A stretch of 64,000 bases of DNA from Yeosuana aromativorans (lineage in GTDB: Bacteria; Bacteroidota; Bacteroidia; Flavobacteriales; Flavobacteriaceae): positions 404,674-468,673 of the forward strand of contig NZ_BMNR01000004.1 in the NCBI RefSeq assembly GCF_014646655.1, given 5' to 3'. Shown here piece after piece: positions 38,401-47,160 of the stretch. The position numbers and the translations under genes are program-made. The notes beneath the pieces are model-generated. The model worked only from the letters and a program-made list of their open reading frames with translations. It was not told where the DNA came from and made no database searches. The stretch's first letter is position 1; every line of letters begins with the position of its first letter.

Positions 38401-39264
38401 ATTGTCTGGATTATAACTGTAGCGTTTAACAATTTGAAATGAATCATTTAAAACAAATAAACCCAAACGGTCTATAGCTATTAAGGCATTATTGTTTTTA
38501 TCGAATTCGATTTTTCGAATTGCATAGGTTTTATCAGAGATTTGACTTATAGGAATGTGTTGTATGCTTTTGTTTTCAATAACGAACAACCCTCCTATTT
38601 CAGTACCAGCCCAAAGCCGGTTTTTTTGGTCAAAAGAAATAGTGATGACATCTTTTCCATTTAGAAATGTTTCTTTGAAAATAAGTGTTTCATCCTTTTG
38701 ATTGAAATCAAAAACATAAACACCACGAGAAGTTGCAGAATATACCTTGCCTTTTGAAACATAAACCACTCTATTGTTTAACACATCAGGCTGCAACAGA
38801 TCAGAATAGCTGTTTGAATTGATATTATAGATTAAAAATCCAGATTGAAGACCAATTAATAGTTGATTGTCACTAAGGACCGCTGCTGAGAAAAAGAGTT
38901 TGTCTGATAATGCCTTTAAAGGTTTTAGGGTATCATAGTCGTACAAATATTTAAAGATGGTACCATTGCTTCCAATCAAATAAAGCTCTCCTTTGAGGTT
39001 AATAATATCAACGATGCCTTCACTTAAAAAGCCATTGAACTTTTCAAGATTGTAACTTTTGAACGTGTTTCCTGAGTACTTACAAACTCCTTGATCCGTA
39101 CCAATCCAGATATAACCTAAACTGTCTTTGGCAAAAGCACTAATAGCTCCATTGACTAAACCGTCATTACTGTCTAGTTGTTTTATCTGTTGTGCCTTTG
39201 CTTCACCTAAAAAAATGACGCTAAAACCAACAATCAGGCAAACCATTTTCAAAATCTTACCCAT
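35440..39264 (-). CDS. Hybrid two-component system sensor-regulator (HTCS)
   Basis: A 1274-residue one-protein two-component system. After a signal sequence, a periplasmic two-lobed beta-propeller sensor with repeated Reg_prop motifs (such as GYIWIGTDQGV) runs to about residue 650. A Y_Y_Y domain and a membrane helix (about residues 747-770) follow. Inside the cell are a HisKA domain with phospho-accepting His in VAHDIRTP (near residue 790), a HATPase domain (GTGIGL near residue 962), a receiver with Asp in LVITDVMMP (near residue 1078) and a C-terminal AraC-type DNA-binding domain. Such proteins sense oligosaccharides and switch on polysaccharide loci; this one lies between the two gene groups of this locus. 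Confidence 0.96.
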   Translation of the reverse strand: MGKILKMVCLIVGFSVIFLGEAKAQQIKQLDSNDGLVNGAISAFAKDSLGYIWIGTDQGVCKYSGNTFKSYNLEKFNGFLSEGIVDIINLKGELYLIGSNGTIFKYLYDYDTLKPLKALSDKLFFSAAVLSDNQLLIGLQSGFLIYNINSNSYSDLLQPDVLNNRVVYVSKGKVYSATSRGVYVFDFNQKDETLIFKETFLNGKDVITISFDQKNRLWAGTEIGGLFVIENKSIQHIPISQISDKTYAIRKIEFDKNNNALIAIDRLGLFVLNDSFQIVKRYSYNPDNKNSITQNSIYGIYVDDSDAYWLGAREGGLNIIEEKDKIFTNISHVQNEVNSIQNNYIRAIFESPNGDIWFGTENGVSRLTTDEKWYNYNDDPKLFNTAVLAVNAFDDEILLGTYGEGLLQIEPQTGKVSEFHLKPELPLKLIFNISSFGQDLWIGGNDGPLSHYHDKKIVSNYKMGLVRSLIQGFDKIIYVGSYRGFFEINTRNGSTRTIHEKTFNTFNEIYSLNLDQLNNCIWIGSKNGFYKYNLSTESLELLSNKNNREIGTIYSIKKDNMHNLFLASNTGLWKFAIKKQIFRKYGQQDGLLVNEFGIGASAKFNDGRLAFGGPKGAVIFNPIDLIEDSPISDIFITDFQINGKSPDSLTLSKNINYVKSLKLNYDQNTISFNFGTIKFHGSNRNIFKWKLEGYDADYRENFGNEKIIYSNLSSGTYHLNVQGYNADGVKGQHDYNLTIYVKRPFWKSNIALILYFLGASLFFYLIFRITKANIRKKVDDNRIKFFIDVAHDIRTPVSLIQILVKQLSNQEDTKKSIELIQRNTENLNEYVTQLLDFQKIDRNQLKLSVSKVDLHECLEKIIEDFTPILQEKSIDIELNIKNIYAWFDKAKMSRIFYNLISNAIKYSNEGGEILISASLEKDTLKINFEDNGMGIPEKQQDLIFKRFTRGTNVSNKGIPGTGIGLMLSKKIIELHGGKILLESKENVGSKFTIVLPYGTKHFKNEDLRYENQKDEKFNNVDNLIHENKLILLVEDNEELRKAIKNELDKFYTIIEAEDGKEGLLIALSKSPDLVITDVMMPKMDGKELCNLLKTNFKTSHIPVIMLTALADIDDRLRGLETGADAYVEKPFNVEVLKLTINNLIKSRENIKRLLGGDTIAREKALSPDEVFLSEVIETIKDNITEHDFSIEKLCDIVGLSRSNLFRKLKGLIQMAPSDLIIKIKLNEAEDLMKTKRYTRISDIAYASGFQDPKYFSTLFKKYYGKTPKEFMAEQ

Positions 39265-39338
39265 GAGCCTAATGTATAAAAAACTTTTATTCTAAAACCA
39301 AAGATTTAGCTCTTGTTTATTGCGTATGATCTAAAATC

Positions 39339-40826
39339 TTATTTTTGCTTTTTTTCAGGTATTTGTGTCCTAAGCCACCAGTCTCTATCTGGATTGTATT
39401 TGTATTTGATTTTAAGATCCTCTAGTTTTTCACGAAGGTCTTTTTCTATACTATCATATTCGGGATCGTTGATTAGATTATGCATTTCACCTGGATCATT
39501 TTCTAAATCATACAGTTCGTCAATATCATCACTTAAAAAATCATCAACCAATTTATATTTTTCTGTTCTTATGGCGAGCATGTTAGGCCCCGCATAAGGA
39601 TAGGCATCATCTACATAATATTCAAACATAAAGGCCTTTCGCCAATCCTTATCGTCTTTTTGAGTGTCAAATAATGGCACCATGGATGCCCCTTGCATAT
39701 AATCTGGAGCTTTGATTCCAGCTAAGTCTAAAATGGTGGGTGCCAAATCAATATTTAGTGCTAGTTTATCTGTAGAAGTTCCTGGCTTAATTTTTTTCGG
39801 ATAGCGAATAATCATAGGGATTCGCATAGAGTTTTCATAAGCTATACGTTTATCCCAATAACCGTGTTCTCCCATAAAATAGCCGTTATCACTAGAGAAA
39901 ATAATTACTGTGTTGTCCAGTTCGCCTAATCTATCCAATTCCGCTAGAACGCGTCCTACAGATTCGTCTACAGCACCAAGGCATTCTAATAATTTCTTGA
40001 ACTTATAGCCTTTGATTGGCCAAGGTTTGGGTGCAATGGTATCAGAATGAACATATTCTTTCCATTTTGAATCCCAGGCTTTAATGCGTTGCCATTCCGG
40101 TTTTCCTTTGAAATTTTCCAAATGGGTATCATAAGGAGGTGTTGGCAAAGAATCATTTTTATACATCCATTCGTGGCGAGGTGCCGGGGAATGCGGTTCA
40201 TGAACCCCTTTATGCCATAAATTTAACATAAACGGTTTGCTGGGATCTCTATGATCCAGCCAATCTACAGCCTTTTCTGTTAAAATATCAGTGATATAGC
40301 CTTTCTGCACATATTCTTTACCGTTGTCGTTCACCATCGGATCAAAATACTCTCCTTGTCCTATAAAACTATACCAATAATCAAAACCTGGTCTGATATG
40401 CTTTTTGCCATGAAAATGGGCCATATGGATTTTTCCTATATGAGCTGTTTCATAGCCCGCTTTTTGCAAATAAACGCTATAAGGTTCAAAATCATTCCAA
40501 TCTGGGTCTACATACTTATTATTTTGATTAACACCATGAATGTGCGGATAAACGCCTGTTAAAAAACTAGCTCTAGATGGTGAACAGATAGATTGCGTTA
40601 CAAAATAATTTTTAAATGTAACCCCTTCATCTTGCAAGCGTTGCATGTTAGGTGTCTTTAAAAATGGATATCGTTTGCTGGATTCCAGCGCATCATAAGG
40701 CTGATCATCAACTAAAATGAATAAAAAATTAGGCTTTTTTTTAACTTCTTTTTCTTTACAAGAACTTAATAAACTTAAAAAAACCAGGCTAAATAATAAT
40801 CCTTTGTACATCTTTATTTTTATCAT
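39339..40826 (-). CDS. Lipoprotein sulfatase (S1 family, iduronate-sulfatase-like)
   Basis: A 495-residue S1 sulfatase with a lipoprotein signal (LLSSC, lipidated Cys23), so it is membrane-anchored. The motifs are NFLFILVDDQPYDAL, FGly signature ICSPSRASFLTGVYPH with Cys81, IGKIHMAH and IFSSDNGYFMGEHGYWDKR. The overall pattern is iduronate-2-sulfatase-like. The start could also be the ATG at 40811, which leaves the lipobox intact. It lies 13 bases after the symporter gene and 74 bases before the hybrid sensor, suggesting an operon of GH130, symporter, sulfatase and perhaps sensor. Confidence 0.93.
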   Translation of the reverse strand: MIKIKMYKGLLFSLVFLSLLSSCKEKEVKKKPNFLFILVDDQPYDALESSKRYPFLKTPNMQRLQDEGVTFKNYFVTQSICSPSRASFLTGVYPHIHGVNQNNKYVDPDWNDFEPYSVYLQKAGYETAHIGKIHMAHFHGKKHIRPGFDYWYSFIGQGEYFDPMVNDNGKEYVQKGYITDILTEKAVDWLDHRDPSKPFMLNLWHKGVHEPHSPAPRHEWMYKNDSLPTPPYDTHLENFKGKPEWQRIKAWDSKWKEYVHSDTIAPKPWPIKGYKFKKLLECLGAVDESVGRVLAELDRLGELDNTVIIFSSDNGYFMGEHGYWDKRIAYENSMRIPMIIRYPKKIKPGTSTDKLALNIDLAPTILDLAGIKAPDYMQGASMVPLFDTQKDDKDWRKAFMFEYYVDDAYPYAGPNMLAIRTEKYKLVDDFLSDDIDELYDLENDPGEMHNLINDPEYDSIEKDLREKLEDLKIKYKYNPDRDWWLRTQIPEKKQK

Positions 40827-40839
40827 TTTTTCTAAGTAT

Positions 40840-42471
40840 TTACCAGAAGATAATTAATATTAAAACACTAAAACCAACCAAAAGATACGACCAAAATCGA
40901 TAACTTTTTAATTTAGGCACACTCTTTAATCGCAAAGTTTCTTGTTTAAATTCTTCCATATTAAACGTTAATTGTTCTGTTTTTTCAAGTGGGGGCTTTT
41001 TGGTTGCTAAACTTACTACTACCATAACTAAACCGCTCCAAACAAAATAAAAGGGCACAGTGAGCAGAAAGTGCATAGATCCAAAAAGTGATTGTCCTCT
41101 ATAAATGACGCTTACAATATTAGCAGCACCCAGTAAAATCCCAGCTATCAAACCTGTAAATGCGCCAGTAGCATTAGTTCTTTTCCAAAAAATACCCAAC
41201 ATAAATGCCGCTACAATGGGCGGGGCCATCATAGACAACATTTCCTGATAATATTTTAATAAAGTTCCAAATTGTTTTCCTATTTGTGGTGCCCACATTA
41301 CGGCTATAATTAATACGATTATAGATGCTAGTTTGCCTACACGCACTTTACTTTTTGATGAACTATTCGGTTTCATTTTAGTATAGAAATCCATTGTGAA
41401 AAGCGTTGCAACAGAATTTAGCAAACCACTAAGTGACGAAGTTAAAGCCGCTACCATAGCCGCAATCATAAATCCTATAAGTATATTGGGCAATAAATTC
41501 ATAATCAAGTGTGGATATACCATGTCTGGTTTTGGTAGCCCTGGAAACAATTTAATAGCCATAACCCCTGGAATAATAATTAAAAACAAGGTTAGCATGG
41601 TCAAAAACCCAACTAAAAGAACTCCTTTTCTTCCTTCATCAATGGATTTAGCTGTAAGAACCCGTTGCACCAATTGCTGATTGTTTCCCCAGAAAAACAT
41701 ACCTAAAATGGGAATACCAACAATCATTCCTAGCCATGGTACAGAACTGTCGGTATTGGATCTTACTAATTTCATGAGCACATCGCCATCGGTCATTAAA
41801 TGCCTTACATATTCTGCTCCTCCATTGTAGGTGGCATAAAAGGTTAAAACTATAGAACCTACCAAAAGAAAAATACCTTGCATTAAATCTACACGAATAG
41901 CTGCTGAAAGACCTCCAGGAATTGTGTAGGCCGCAACAACTACTGCAAAAACAATAGATAGGGTTAAAATAGATGTTTCAGGAAATACCAACTTCATAAC
42001 CATAGCAGCTGCATATAACGATCCAGCTGCATCTAAAAAGATATTTACAACAATGGTAATGGCTGAAAAATAATAACGTGACGCAGCATTAAATCGCTTT
42101 TCCAAAAACTCTGGAATGGTGAAAATTTTGGATTTTATATAAAATGGCAAAATAAACCAAGCAAAAAACACCATCACCAAAACTGAAATTAAATTATAGT
42201 TAAAAACAGCTATCCCGGTACTATAAGCATCTCCGGCCTGTCCTATAAGTGTAGAACTTGAAATACTGGCCGCAAAAAGAGAAAATCCAATAACTGGCCA
42301 AGTAATACCACGTCCAGCTAAAAAATATGATTTTTCATCTTTACTTTTACTGTACTTTACACCTAGGTAAACAATAAAAACAAAGTACAAGACGATAATT
42401 AAAATATCTGCCCACGACAATCCGTTTACCCAACTAGGACCATCTGTGATGAAGTTTGTTGATTGGTTCAT
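40840..42471 (-). CDS. Sodium/solute symporter (SSS family)
   Basis: A 543-residue inner-membrane protein with about 14 hydrophobic helices. SSS family motifs include YFLAGRGITWPVIGFSLFAA, the TIPEFLEKRF loop and AAYTIPGGLSAAIRVDLMQG. SGLT-like transporters of this build import monosaccharides or small sugars with sodium. Being flanked by a GH130 gene (22 bases upstream) and a sulfatase, it probably brings the released sugar into the cytoplasm. The substrate itself cannot be read from sequence. Confidence 0.92.
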   Translation of the reverse strand: MNQSTNFITDGPSWVNGLSWADILIIVLYFVFIVYLGVKYSKSKDEKSYFLAGRGITWPVIGFSLFAASISSSTLIGQAGDAYSTGIAVFNYNLISVLVMVFFAWFILPFYIKSKIFTIPEFLEKRFNAASRYYFSAITIVVNIFLDAAGSLYAAAMVMKLVFPETSILTLSIVFAVVVAAYTIPGGLSAAIRVDLMQGIFLLVGSIVLTFYATYNGGAEYVRHLMTDGDVLMKLVRSNTDSSVPWLGMIVGIPILGMFFWGNNQQLVQRVLTAKSIDEGRKGVLLVGFLTMLTLFLIIIPGVMAIKLFPGLPKPDMVYPHLIMNLLPNILIGFMIAAMVAALTSSLSGLLNSVATLFTMDFYTKMKPNSSSKSKVRVGKLASIIVLIIAVMWAPQIGKQFGTLLKYYQEMLSMMAPPIVAAFMLGIFWKRTNATGAFTGLIAGILLGAANIVSVIYRGQSLFGSMHFLLTVPFYFVWSGLVMVVVSLATKKPPLEKTEQLTFNMEEFKQETLRLKSVPKLKSYRFWSYLLVGFSVLILIIFW

Positions 42472-42493
42472 AATTTTTTAATTAAGAATTTGA

Positions 42494-43507
42494 TTATTGA
42501 TTTAATGTAAAATCTATTAACTCATTAACATCGCAGGTAGCAACTCCAATATATTTATCAGCACCTCCGTAATATACATACAGCGTATCATCTATAATCA
42601 TATTCCCCGTTGGAAATACACAACCTTTATAATACCCTTCTATTTCATAATCAAATTCAGGTTCCATTATAAAGTCTTTAGTTCTTCCGAGTACTTTAGT
42701 TGGATCTTCAAGATCTAGCATTACTGCGCCAACCCTGTAATATCCTAAACCACCTTGTTCCACTCCATGATATAGTACCAACCAACCTTTATCGGTTTTT
42801 AAAGGTGGTGTACTGCCACCCACTTTTTCTTCCCAGCCACCATCAATACCGCCGATGATCATGGTACTTGGCTCATTCCATACTAACAAATCATCACTGA
42901 AACGAATCCAAACAGCTGGTTTTGTAACACCATAAGATTCTCCTATCCATTCTTTAGGTCTGTGCAACATTGCATATTTACCATTGATTTTTTCTGGAAA
43001 TAAAATGACGTCTCTATCATCCAAATTTGAATCTGTAATCCGACCAAGTTTAATCCATTGCTTGAAATCTTTGGTCATTGCCAAAGCTGAATTTGCCATA
43101 TTGTTTTTTATAAAATGTGGCGCATGCAATCCATGGTCTGAAGTGAGCACCTCATCATGGGCAAACTTCCAGTACTGTCCTGGAGGAAATGGCCTAAATG
43201 CATAAGTCACATAATAATAATCATCTAATTTTATAATTCGTGCATCTTCAATACATCCCATGTCAGGACCTTGTTCACTTGGACCTAAAACGGGTCTGTC
43301 TGAATCTCGCTCAAAATGAAATCCATCCTTACTAACCGCCAAACCGAATCTTATAACATGGCCTTCGTCATCACCTGCAGCTCGGTAAAGCATATAAAAT
43401 TTACCATTATCATAATAAACCCCTGGATTACATACTACTAAATTTTCCCAATCGTTCTTTAGGTTAGGCTTCAAAATAGGATTCCCTTCAAATTTTTTTA
43501 GTTTCAT
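42494..43507 (-). CDS. GH130 family phosphorylase or hydrolase
   Basis: A 337-residue cytoplasmic protein (no signal peptide) with a five-bladed propeller pattern. GH130 features include FEGNPILKP, CIEDARI (the proposed catalytic Asp), DDRDVILFPE, MLHRP, STPPLKTDKGWLVLYHGV and YRVGAVMLDLEDP. GH130 enzymes phosphorolyse or hydrolyse beta-1,4- or beta-1,2-mannosides. The His-Arg in MLHRP and the later Tyr-Arg are compatible with phosphate binding, which would favour a phosphorylase. Its presence suggests that the polysaccharide handled by this locus contains mannose. Confidence 0.9.
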   Translation of the reverse strand: MKLKKFEGNPILKPNLKNDWENLVVCNPGVYYDNGKFYMLYRAAGDDEGHVIRFGLAVSKDGFHFERDSDRPVLGPSEQGPDMGCIEDARIIKLDDYYYVTYAFRPFPPGQYWKFAHDEVLTSDHGLHAPHFIKNNMANSALAMTKDFKQWIKLGRITDSNLDDRDVILFPEKINGKYAMLHRPKEWIGESYGVTKPAVWIRFSDDLLVWNEPSTMIIGGIDGGWEEKVGGSTPPLKTDKGWLVLYHGVEQGGLGYYRVGAVMLDLEDPTKVLGRTKDFIMEPEFDYEIEGYYKGCVFPTGNMIIDDTLYVYYGGADKYIGVATCDVNELIDFTLNQ

Positions 43508-43742
43508 TATTTATCAATGTTTGTTTGGATAATTGTTTATAGAATTACAATATTAGTTTTAAGAACACATTGAAAGGTTTTGTAATTGGTCATTTACTTT
43601 AAATAAATGGTCAGAACCAATTCTAGGCGTTTTAAAACAATTCTACTAATAACAGATTCATGACCTGTAATGTTTATTAAAAAATGAACTACAGAAAAAC
43701 TACTTTGAACTAATATTAAACTTAGCAAGCAGGCATAGATGG

Positions 43743-43750
43743 TATCTTTG
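43743..43750 (+). promoter_or_regulatory. Candidate -7 box of the divergent sulfatase
   Basis: TATCTTTG matches TANNTTTG and lies 27 bases upstream of the sulfatase ATG at 43778, in the divergent region shared with the GH130 operon. Confidence 0.5.
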
Positions 43751-43777
43751 TAGAATAATATTCCTAAAAAAAATCTA

Positions 43778-45352
43778 ATGGCTAGAATTGTTTTCATAGT
43801 ATGTCTTGTATTTTCATTAAGTGTCAAGTCCCAAAATATAAATAAGACACCAAAGAGGCCTAACATTATATTTATCCTGTCTGATGACCATGCTACCAAT
43901 GCCATTTCAGCATATAGCAAAAGATTTGAAAAAATTGCTCCTACACCAAATATTGACAAACTAGCTAATGAAGGAGCCCTATTAACCAATGTCTTTAGTA
44001 CCAATGCTATCTGCGGCCCCAGTAGGGCATCAATCCTTACTGGAAAATACAGTCATGTAAATGGTTATTTCAAAAACTATAAGGGTGGATATTTTAATGG
44101 TTCTCAATGGACCTACCCTAAAGCTCTAAAAAACTCCGGCTATCAAACAGCAATGATTGGTAAGTGGCATTTGGCTTCTGAACCTCAAGGATTTGATTAT
44201 TTTAAATATCATATTGATCATGGAGAGCAAGGTGTGTATTGGAATCCTACCTATAGTGAAAATGGAACTCCTGTAAAAGAAAAAGGCTACGCTACAAATA
44301 TAACCACCGATTTTGCTTTGAATTGGTTAAACCAAAGAGATCAGAAAAAACCTTTTTGTTTACTTCTTCAATACAAAGCACCACATAGAGAATGGTCTCC
44401 AGACAAAAAATATGAAAACTTATGGGACAATCAAGATTTGCCTTTTCCAGACACTTTTGATGATTCCTATAAAGGAAGAGAACAAACAGCGGGCAACACA
44501 CATATGACCATGGATTACTTTAACAGAAGAGACATGAAATTGTCTCCTCCAGATTCGCTTTCAAAAAAAGTGCTTGGAAAATGGCTGGATTATGGAAACG
44601 AACCTGATGAAATTGTTTCTCCAAGTGATACGCTGCATGGAGAAGCCCTTAGAAAATGGAAATATCAAACGTTCATTAAAGACTATTTAGCCACCATTAA
44701 ATCGGTTGACGATAACATTGGTCGTGTTCTTGATTATTTAAAGGAACATGGACTTGAAGAAAACACGATTGTCATATACTCTTCAGATCAAGGCTTCTTT
44801 CTTGGAGACCATGGTTGGTTTGACAAACGTTTTATGTACGAAGAATCTATGCGTATGCCTTTTATAATCCGTTATCCAAACAAAATCAAACCAGGAACTG
44901 TTGTTAATGATATAATAACAAACATAGACATGGCTCCAACTGTTCTGGATATGGCAGGAGTAACAATACCTAGTGATGTTCAAGGAAGAAGCTTCTTTAA
45001 CAACCTTAAAGGACATACCCCAAAAAATTGGCGTCAATCCATGTACTATCATTATTATGAATACCCCCAATGGCATCATGTTCAACCACATTATGGCATA
45101 AGAACAAACAGATACAAGCTGATACATTTTTATTATGATGTAGATCTTTGGGAATTGTACGATTTAAAAAATGACCCTGAAGAATTAAACAATTTAATAG
45201 ATTCAAAAAAGTATGCTTCAATTGTTGAAAAATTGAAAAAAGATCTTAATGAGTTAAAAACTGGCTATGGAAATACCATGACATTGGAAGAACTGAGAGC
45301 CATTACAGATAAGGATTTTGGTGGTCTAGAGTCTCATAAAAAAAGGGAATAA
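43778..45352 (+). CDS. Formylglycine-dependent sulfatase (S1 family), divergent unit
   Basis: A 524-residue exported sulfatase with a signal peptide (MARIVFIVCLVFSLSVKSQ). The motifs are NIIFILSDDHATNAISAY, FGly signature ICGPSRASILTGKYSHVNG with Cys79, IGKWHLAS and IYSSDQGFFLGDHGWFDKR. It is the only gene of the polysaccharide locus on the plus strand, divergent from the GH130-symporter-sulfatase operon. With the two operon sulfatases and the lipoprotein sulfatase it makes four sulfatases of different sequence, which implies several distinct sulfate positions on the target glycan. Confidence 0.93.
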   Translation: MARIVFIVCLVFSLSVKSQNINKTPKRPNIIFILSDDHATNAISAYSKRFEKIAPTPNIDKLANEGALLTNVFSTNAICGPSRASILTGKYSHVNGYFKNYKGGYFNGSQWTYPKALKNSGYQTAMIGKWHLASEPQGFDYFKYHIDHGEQGVYWNPTYSENGTPVKEKGYATNITTDFALNWLNQRDQKKPFCLLLQYKAPHREWSPDKKYENLWDNQDLPFPDTFDDSYKGREQTAGNTHMTMDYFNRRDMKLSPPDSLSKKVLGKWLDYGNEPDEIVSPSDTLHGEALRKWKYQTFIKDYLATIKSVDDNIGRVLDYLKEHGLEENTIVIYSSDQGFFLGDHGWFDKRFMYEESMRMPFIIRYPNKIKPGTVVNDIITNIDMAPTVLDMAGVTIPSDVQGRSFFNNLKGHTPKNWRQSMYYHYYEYPQWHHVQPHYGIRTNRYKLIHFYYDVDLWELYDLKNDPEELNNLIDSKKYASIVEKLKKDLNELKTGYGNTMTLEELRAITDKDFGGLESHKKRE

Positions 45353-45604
45353 ATATTGAGCTGTAACACCATAAAAGAAAAAAATTCCCATGTAACTCAT
45401 TGAACAGCCTACCAGATTTACAAAAAAACAGTAACCAATAAGCGATTCAAAACGATTGTCTTGATTTCTGAAACGTTTTGTTACTTTTTTCCAATTTTCT
45501 TATAGGATTGTTTCACAGCAACGACTAAACAAACTTATGAAAAAAATAAAGCATTAGAGATGACAAAAGAGTGAATTAAAAAATTACTAGTTTTATCATA
45601 AACG

Positions 45605-45618
45605 ATGACAAAAGTCAT
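45605..45618. promoter_or_regulatory. Crp/Fnr-type operator upstream of fadL
   Basis: ATGACAAAAGTCAT has perfect 5-base arms and fits the Crp/Fnr half-site layout TGAY-N4-RTCA. Its centre lies 36.5 bases upstream of the end of the TAACTTTG box, the same geometry seen at psrA and within one base of that at moeA. It overlaps where a -33 element would be, so activation is the likely effect. Confidence 0.65.
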
Positions 45619-45640
45619 GCTTATTTTTGATTTCAAAGGA

Positions 45641-45648
45641 TAACTTTG
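45641..45648 (+). promoter_or_regulatory. -7 box of the fadL-type gene
   Basis: TAACTTTG matches TANNTTTG and is identical to the box upstream of the dodecaheme cytochrome gene. It lies 36.5 bases downstream of the operator centre. Confidence 0.6.
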
Positions 45649-45733
45649 TTTTTAAACTAAAAACAAATTAAAATCAATTTTTTTTATAAAATTCTCTGAT
45701 ATTTTAATACGTTTTTTCAAATTTTTAAAAACT

Positions 45734-47077
45734 ATGAAATCATTTATCCTTAAAGTATTTTTTTTAAGTTTCACTGCAATGGCTTTTTCCCAAGCAGGTC
45801 ACATTATGCAAGGTGTTGGAGCCGTAAATATGTCTATGGGGGGAGCTGCAACCGCTCAACCTTTAGATATTTCTGGTGCCATGCAATGGAATCCGGCAAC
45901 ACTTTCTACATTCAATGACAAAATTTTAAAACTTGATGTAGGTTTATTTTTTTCATCACCTGAATTGTCAGCTTCATTGCCAGCTGGAATGTTAGGCCCT
46001 GGAGCTCCTGGAGTAAGTGGCTCAACCAAAGATGATAGAGGTATGTCTCCCATGCCCGCCTTAGCCATGGTTTGGGGTAAAGAAGGCAGCAAGCACACCT
46101 TTGGATTTTCTGTATTTGGTATTAGTGGCTTTGGTGTAACTTTTCCAGAAGAAGCCAATAACCCGTTTAGTGCGACCTTCAACCCAATGGAAAATTCAAA
46201 TCCAATAAATTATCCACAAACAGCAGGAGGTTTTGGCCATATAGAGTCAGACTATATGCTGTTACAAGTTGGAGCTACTTGGGCTTATGAATTAACTGAT
46301 AAATTTTCTATTGGTATACAACCTAATATAAATTATTCCTCCTTAGAACTTGCGCCAAACCCAACTGCAAGTCCAACTATGGCAGGGTATCCAACCACAA
46401 ATAAGGCTTCTGCCATTGGCTTTGGAGCACAATTTGGATTATTTTACGATTCTGGTTTTGGCCTAAAATTAGGAGCATCTTATAAAATGCCTCAAACATT
46501 TTTCAAATTCAAATTCACTAATACTTATTTAGATAATACCACTTCTAAAAACGAGTTTCAAATGGACTATCCAGGAATATTTTCCATTGGGTTAGGCTAT
46601 TCAGAAGGCGATGTTGATTTAGCTTTAGACTTTAGAAGAGTAGATTATGAAAACACGGCAGGGTTTACAAACTCCGGATGGACTTCAACAGCCTCTGTAG
46701 CTGGATTTGGGTGGAAAGATATTTCTATTTTATCTGCAGGTCTTCAATACAAAGGCATTAATAAATTACCCTTACGTATTGGATATACTTATAGCTCAAA
46801 CCCAATTCCTGATGAATTGACATTTTTTAACATTCCTGCCACAGCAGTTATCAAAAATGCTTACCAATTTGGATTCAGCTATGTGATGAATGATAGTTGG
46901 AAACTAGATGCTGTTTATCATTATGGAGACAGTAATGGATCAACCGTAGGTAATATACTTTCTCCTCAAATGGTTTCACCAAACAATCCATTAGGAGCTA
47001 TCCCTGGCTCATCAGTGTCTTACAAAATGACAACTTCTATGGTGCAATTTGGCATTAGCTACACATTTAATAAATAG
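45734..47077 (+). CDS. FadL/OmpP1/TodX-family outer membrane protein
   Basis: A 447-residue outer membrane barrel with a signal peptide (MKSFILKVFFLSFTAMAFSQ) and the family N-terminal hatch pattern (GAVNMSMGGAATAQPLDISGAMQWNPATL). FadL proteins pass hydrophobic molecules across the outer membrane. The final strand ends in FGISYTFNK. Its promoter carries the same operator as psrA and moeA, and it converges on the Crp/Fnr gene. Uptake of a hydrophobic sulfur compound such as elemental sulfur is therefore an idea worth testing, although fatty acids or hydrocarbons remain the default expectation. Confidence 0.88.
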   Translation: MKSFILKVFFLSFTAMAFSQAGHIMQGVGAVNMSMGGAATAQPLDISGAMQWNPATLSTFNDKILKLDVGLFFSSPELSASLPAGMLGPGAPGVSGSTKDDRGMSPMPALAMVWGKEGSKHTFGFSVFGISGFGVTFPEEANNPFSATFNPMENSNPINYPQTAGGFGHIESDYMLLQVGATWAYELTDKFSIGIQPNINYSSLELAPNPTASPTMAGYPTTNKASAIGFGAQFGLFYDSGFGLKLGASYKMPQTFFKFKFTNTYLDNTTSKNEFQMDYPGIFSIGLGYSEGDVDLALDFRRVDYENTAGFTNSGWTSTASVAGFGWKDISILSAGLQYKGINKLPLRIGYTYSSNPIPDELTFFNIPATAVIKNAYQFGFSYVMNDSWKLDAVYHYGDSNGSTVGNILSPQMVSPNNPLGAIPGSSVSYKMTTSMVQFGISYTFNK

Positions 47078-47095
47078 TAAACAATAACATCCCAA

Positions 47096-47133
47096 AACAA
47101 AAAAGCCCGGCAATATTGCCGGGCTTTTTTGTT
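47096..47133. terminator. Bidirectional terminator between fadL and the crp-like gene
   Basis: A perfect 38-base palindrome whose GC core is GCCCGGCAATATTGCCGGGC, flanked by A6 and T6 runs. It can end transcription from both convergent genes. Confidence 0.92.
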
Positions 47134-47160
47134 AGAATATGTTTCAGTAAAACGGGAACG

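Larger units (their letters stand above)
45353..45733. other. Intergenic region carrying the fadL promoter
   Basis: This 381-base region has no reading frame of note. It contains a loose inverted repeat (CAAAACG at 45448 and CGTTTTG at 45474) that might be a weak terminator of the sulfatase gene, then the ATGACAAAAGTCAT operator and the TAACTTTG box of the fadL-type gene. The predicted fadL leader is about 80 bases and very A/T-rich. Confidence 0.55.

Noticed and set aside
43594..44004. A 136-codon minus-strand frame with hydrophobic segments
   Set aside because: It lies antisense to the start of a clear sulfatase gene that has a signal peptide and active-site motif; the hydrophobicity is a shadow.
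45448..45480. CAAAACG/CGTTTTG inverted repeat after the sulfatase gene
   Set aside because: Arms are only seven bases with a 19-base loop; too weak to call a terminator with confidence.
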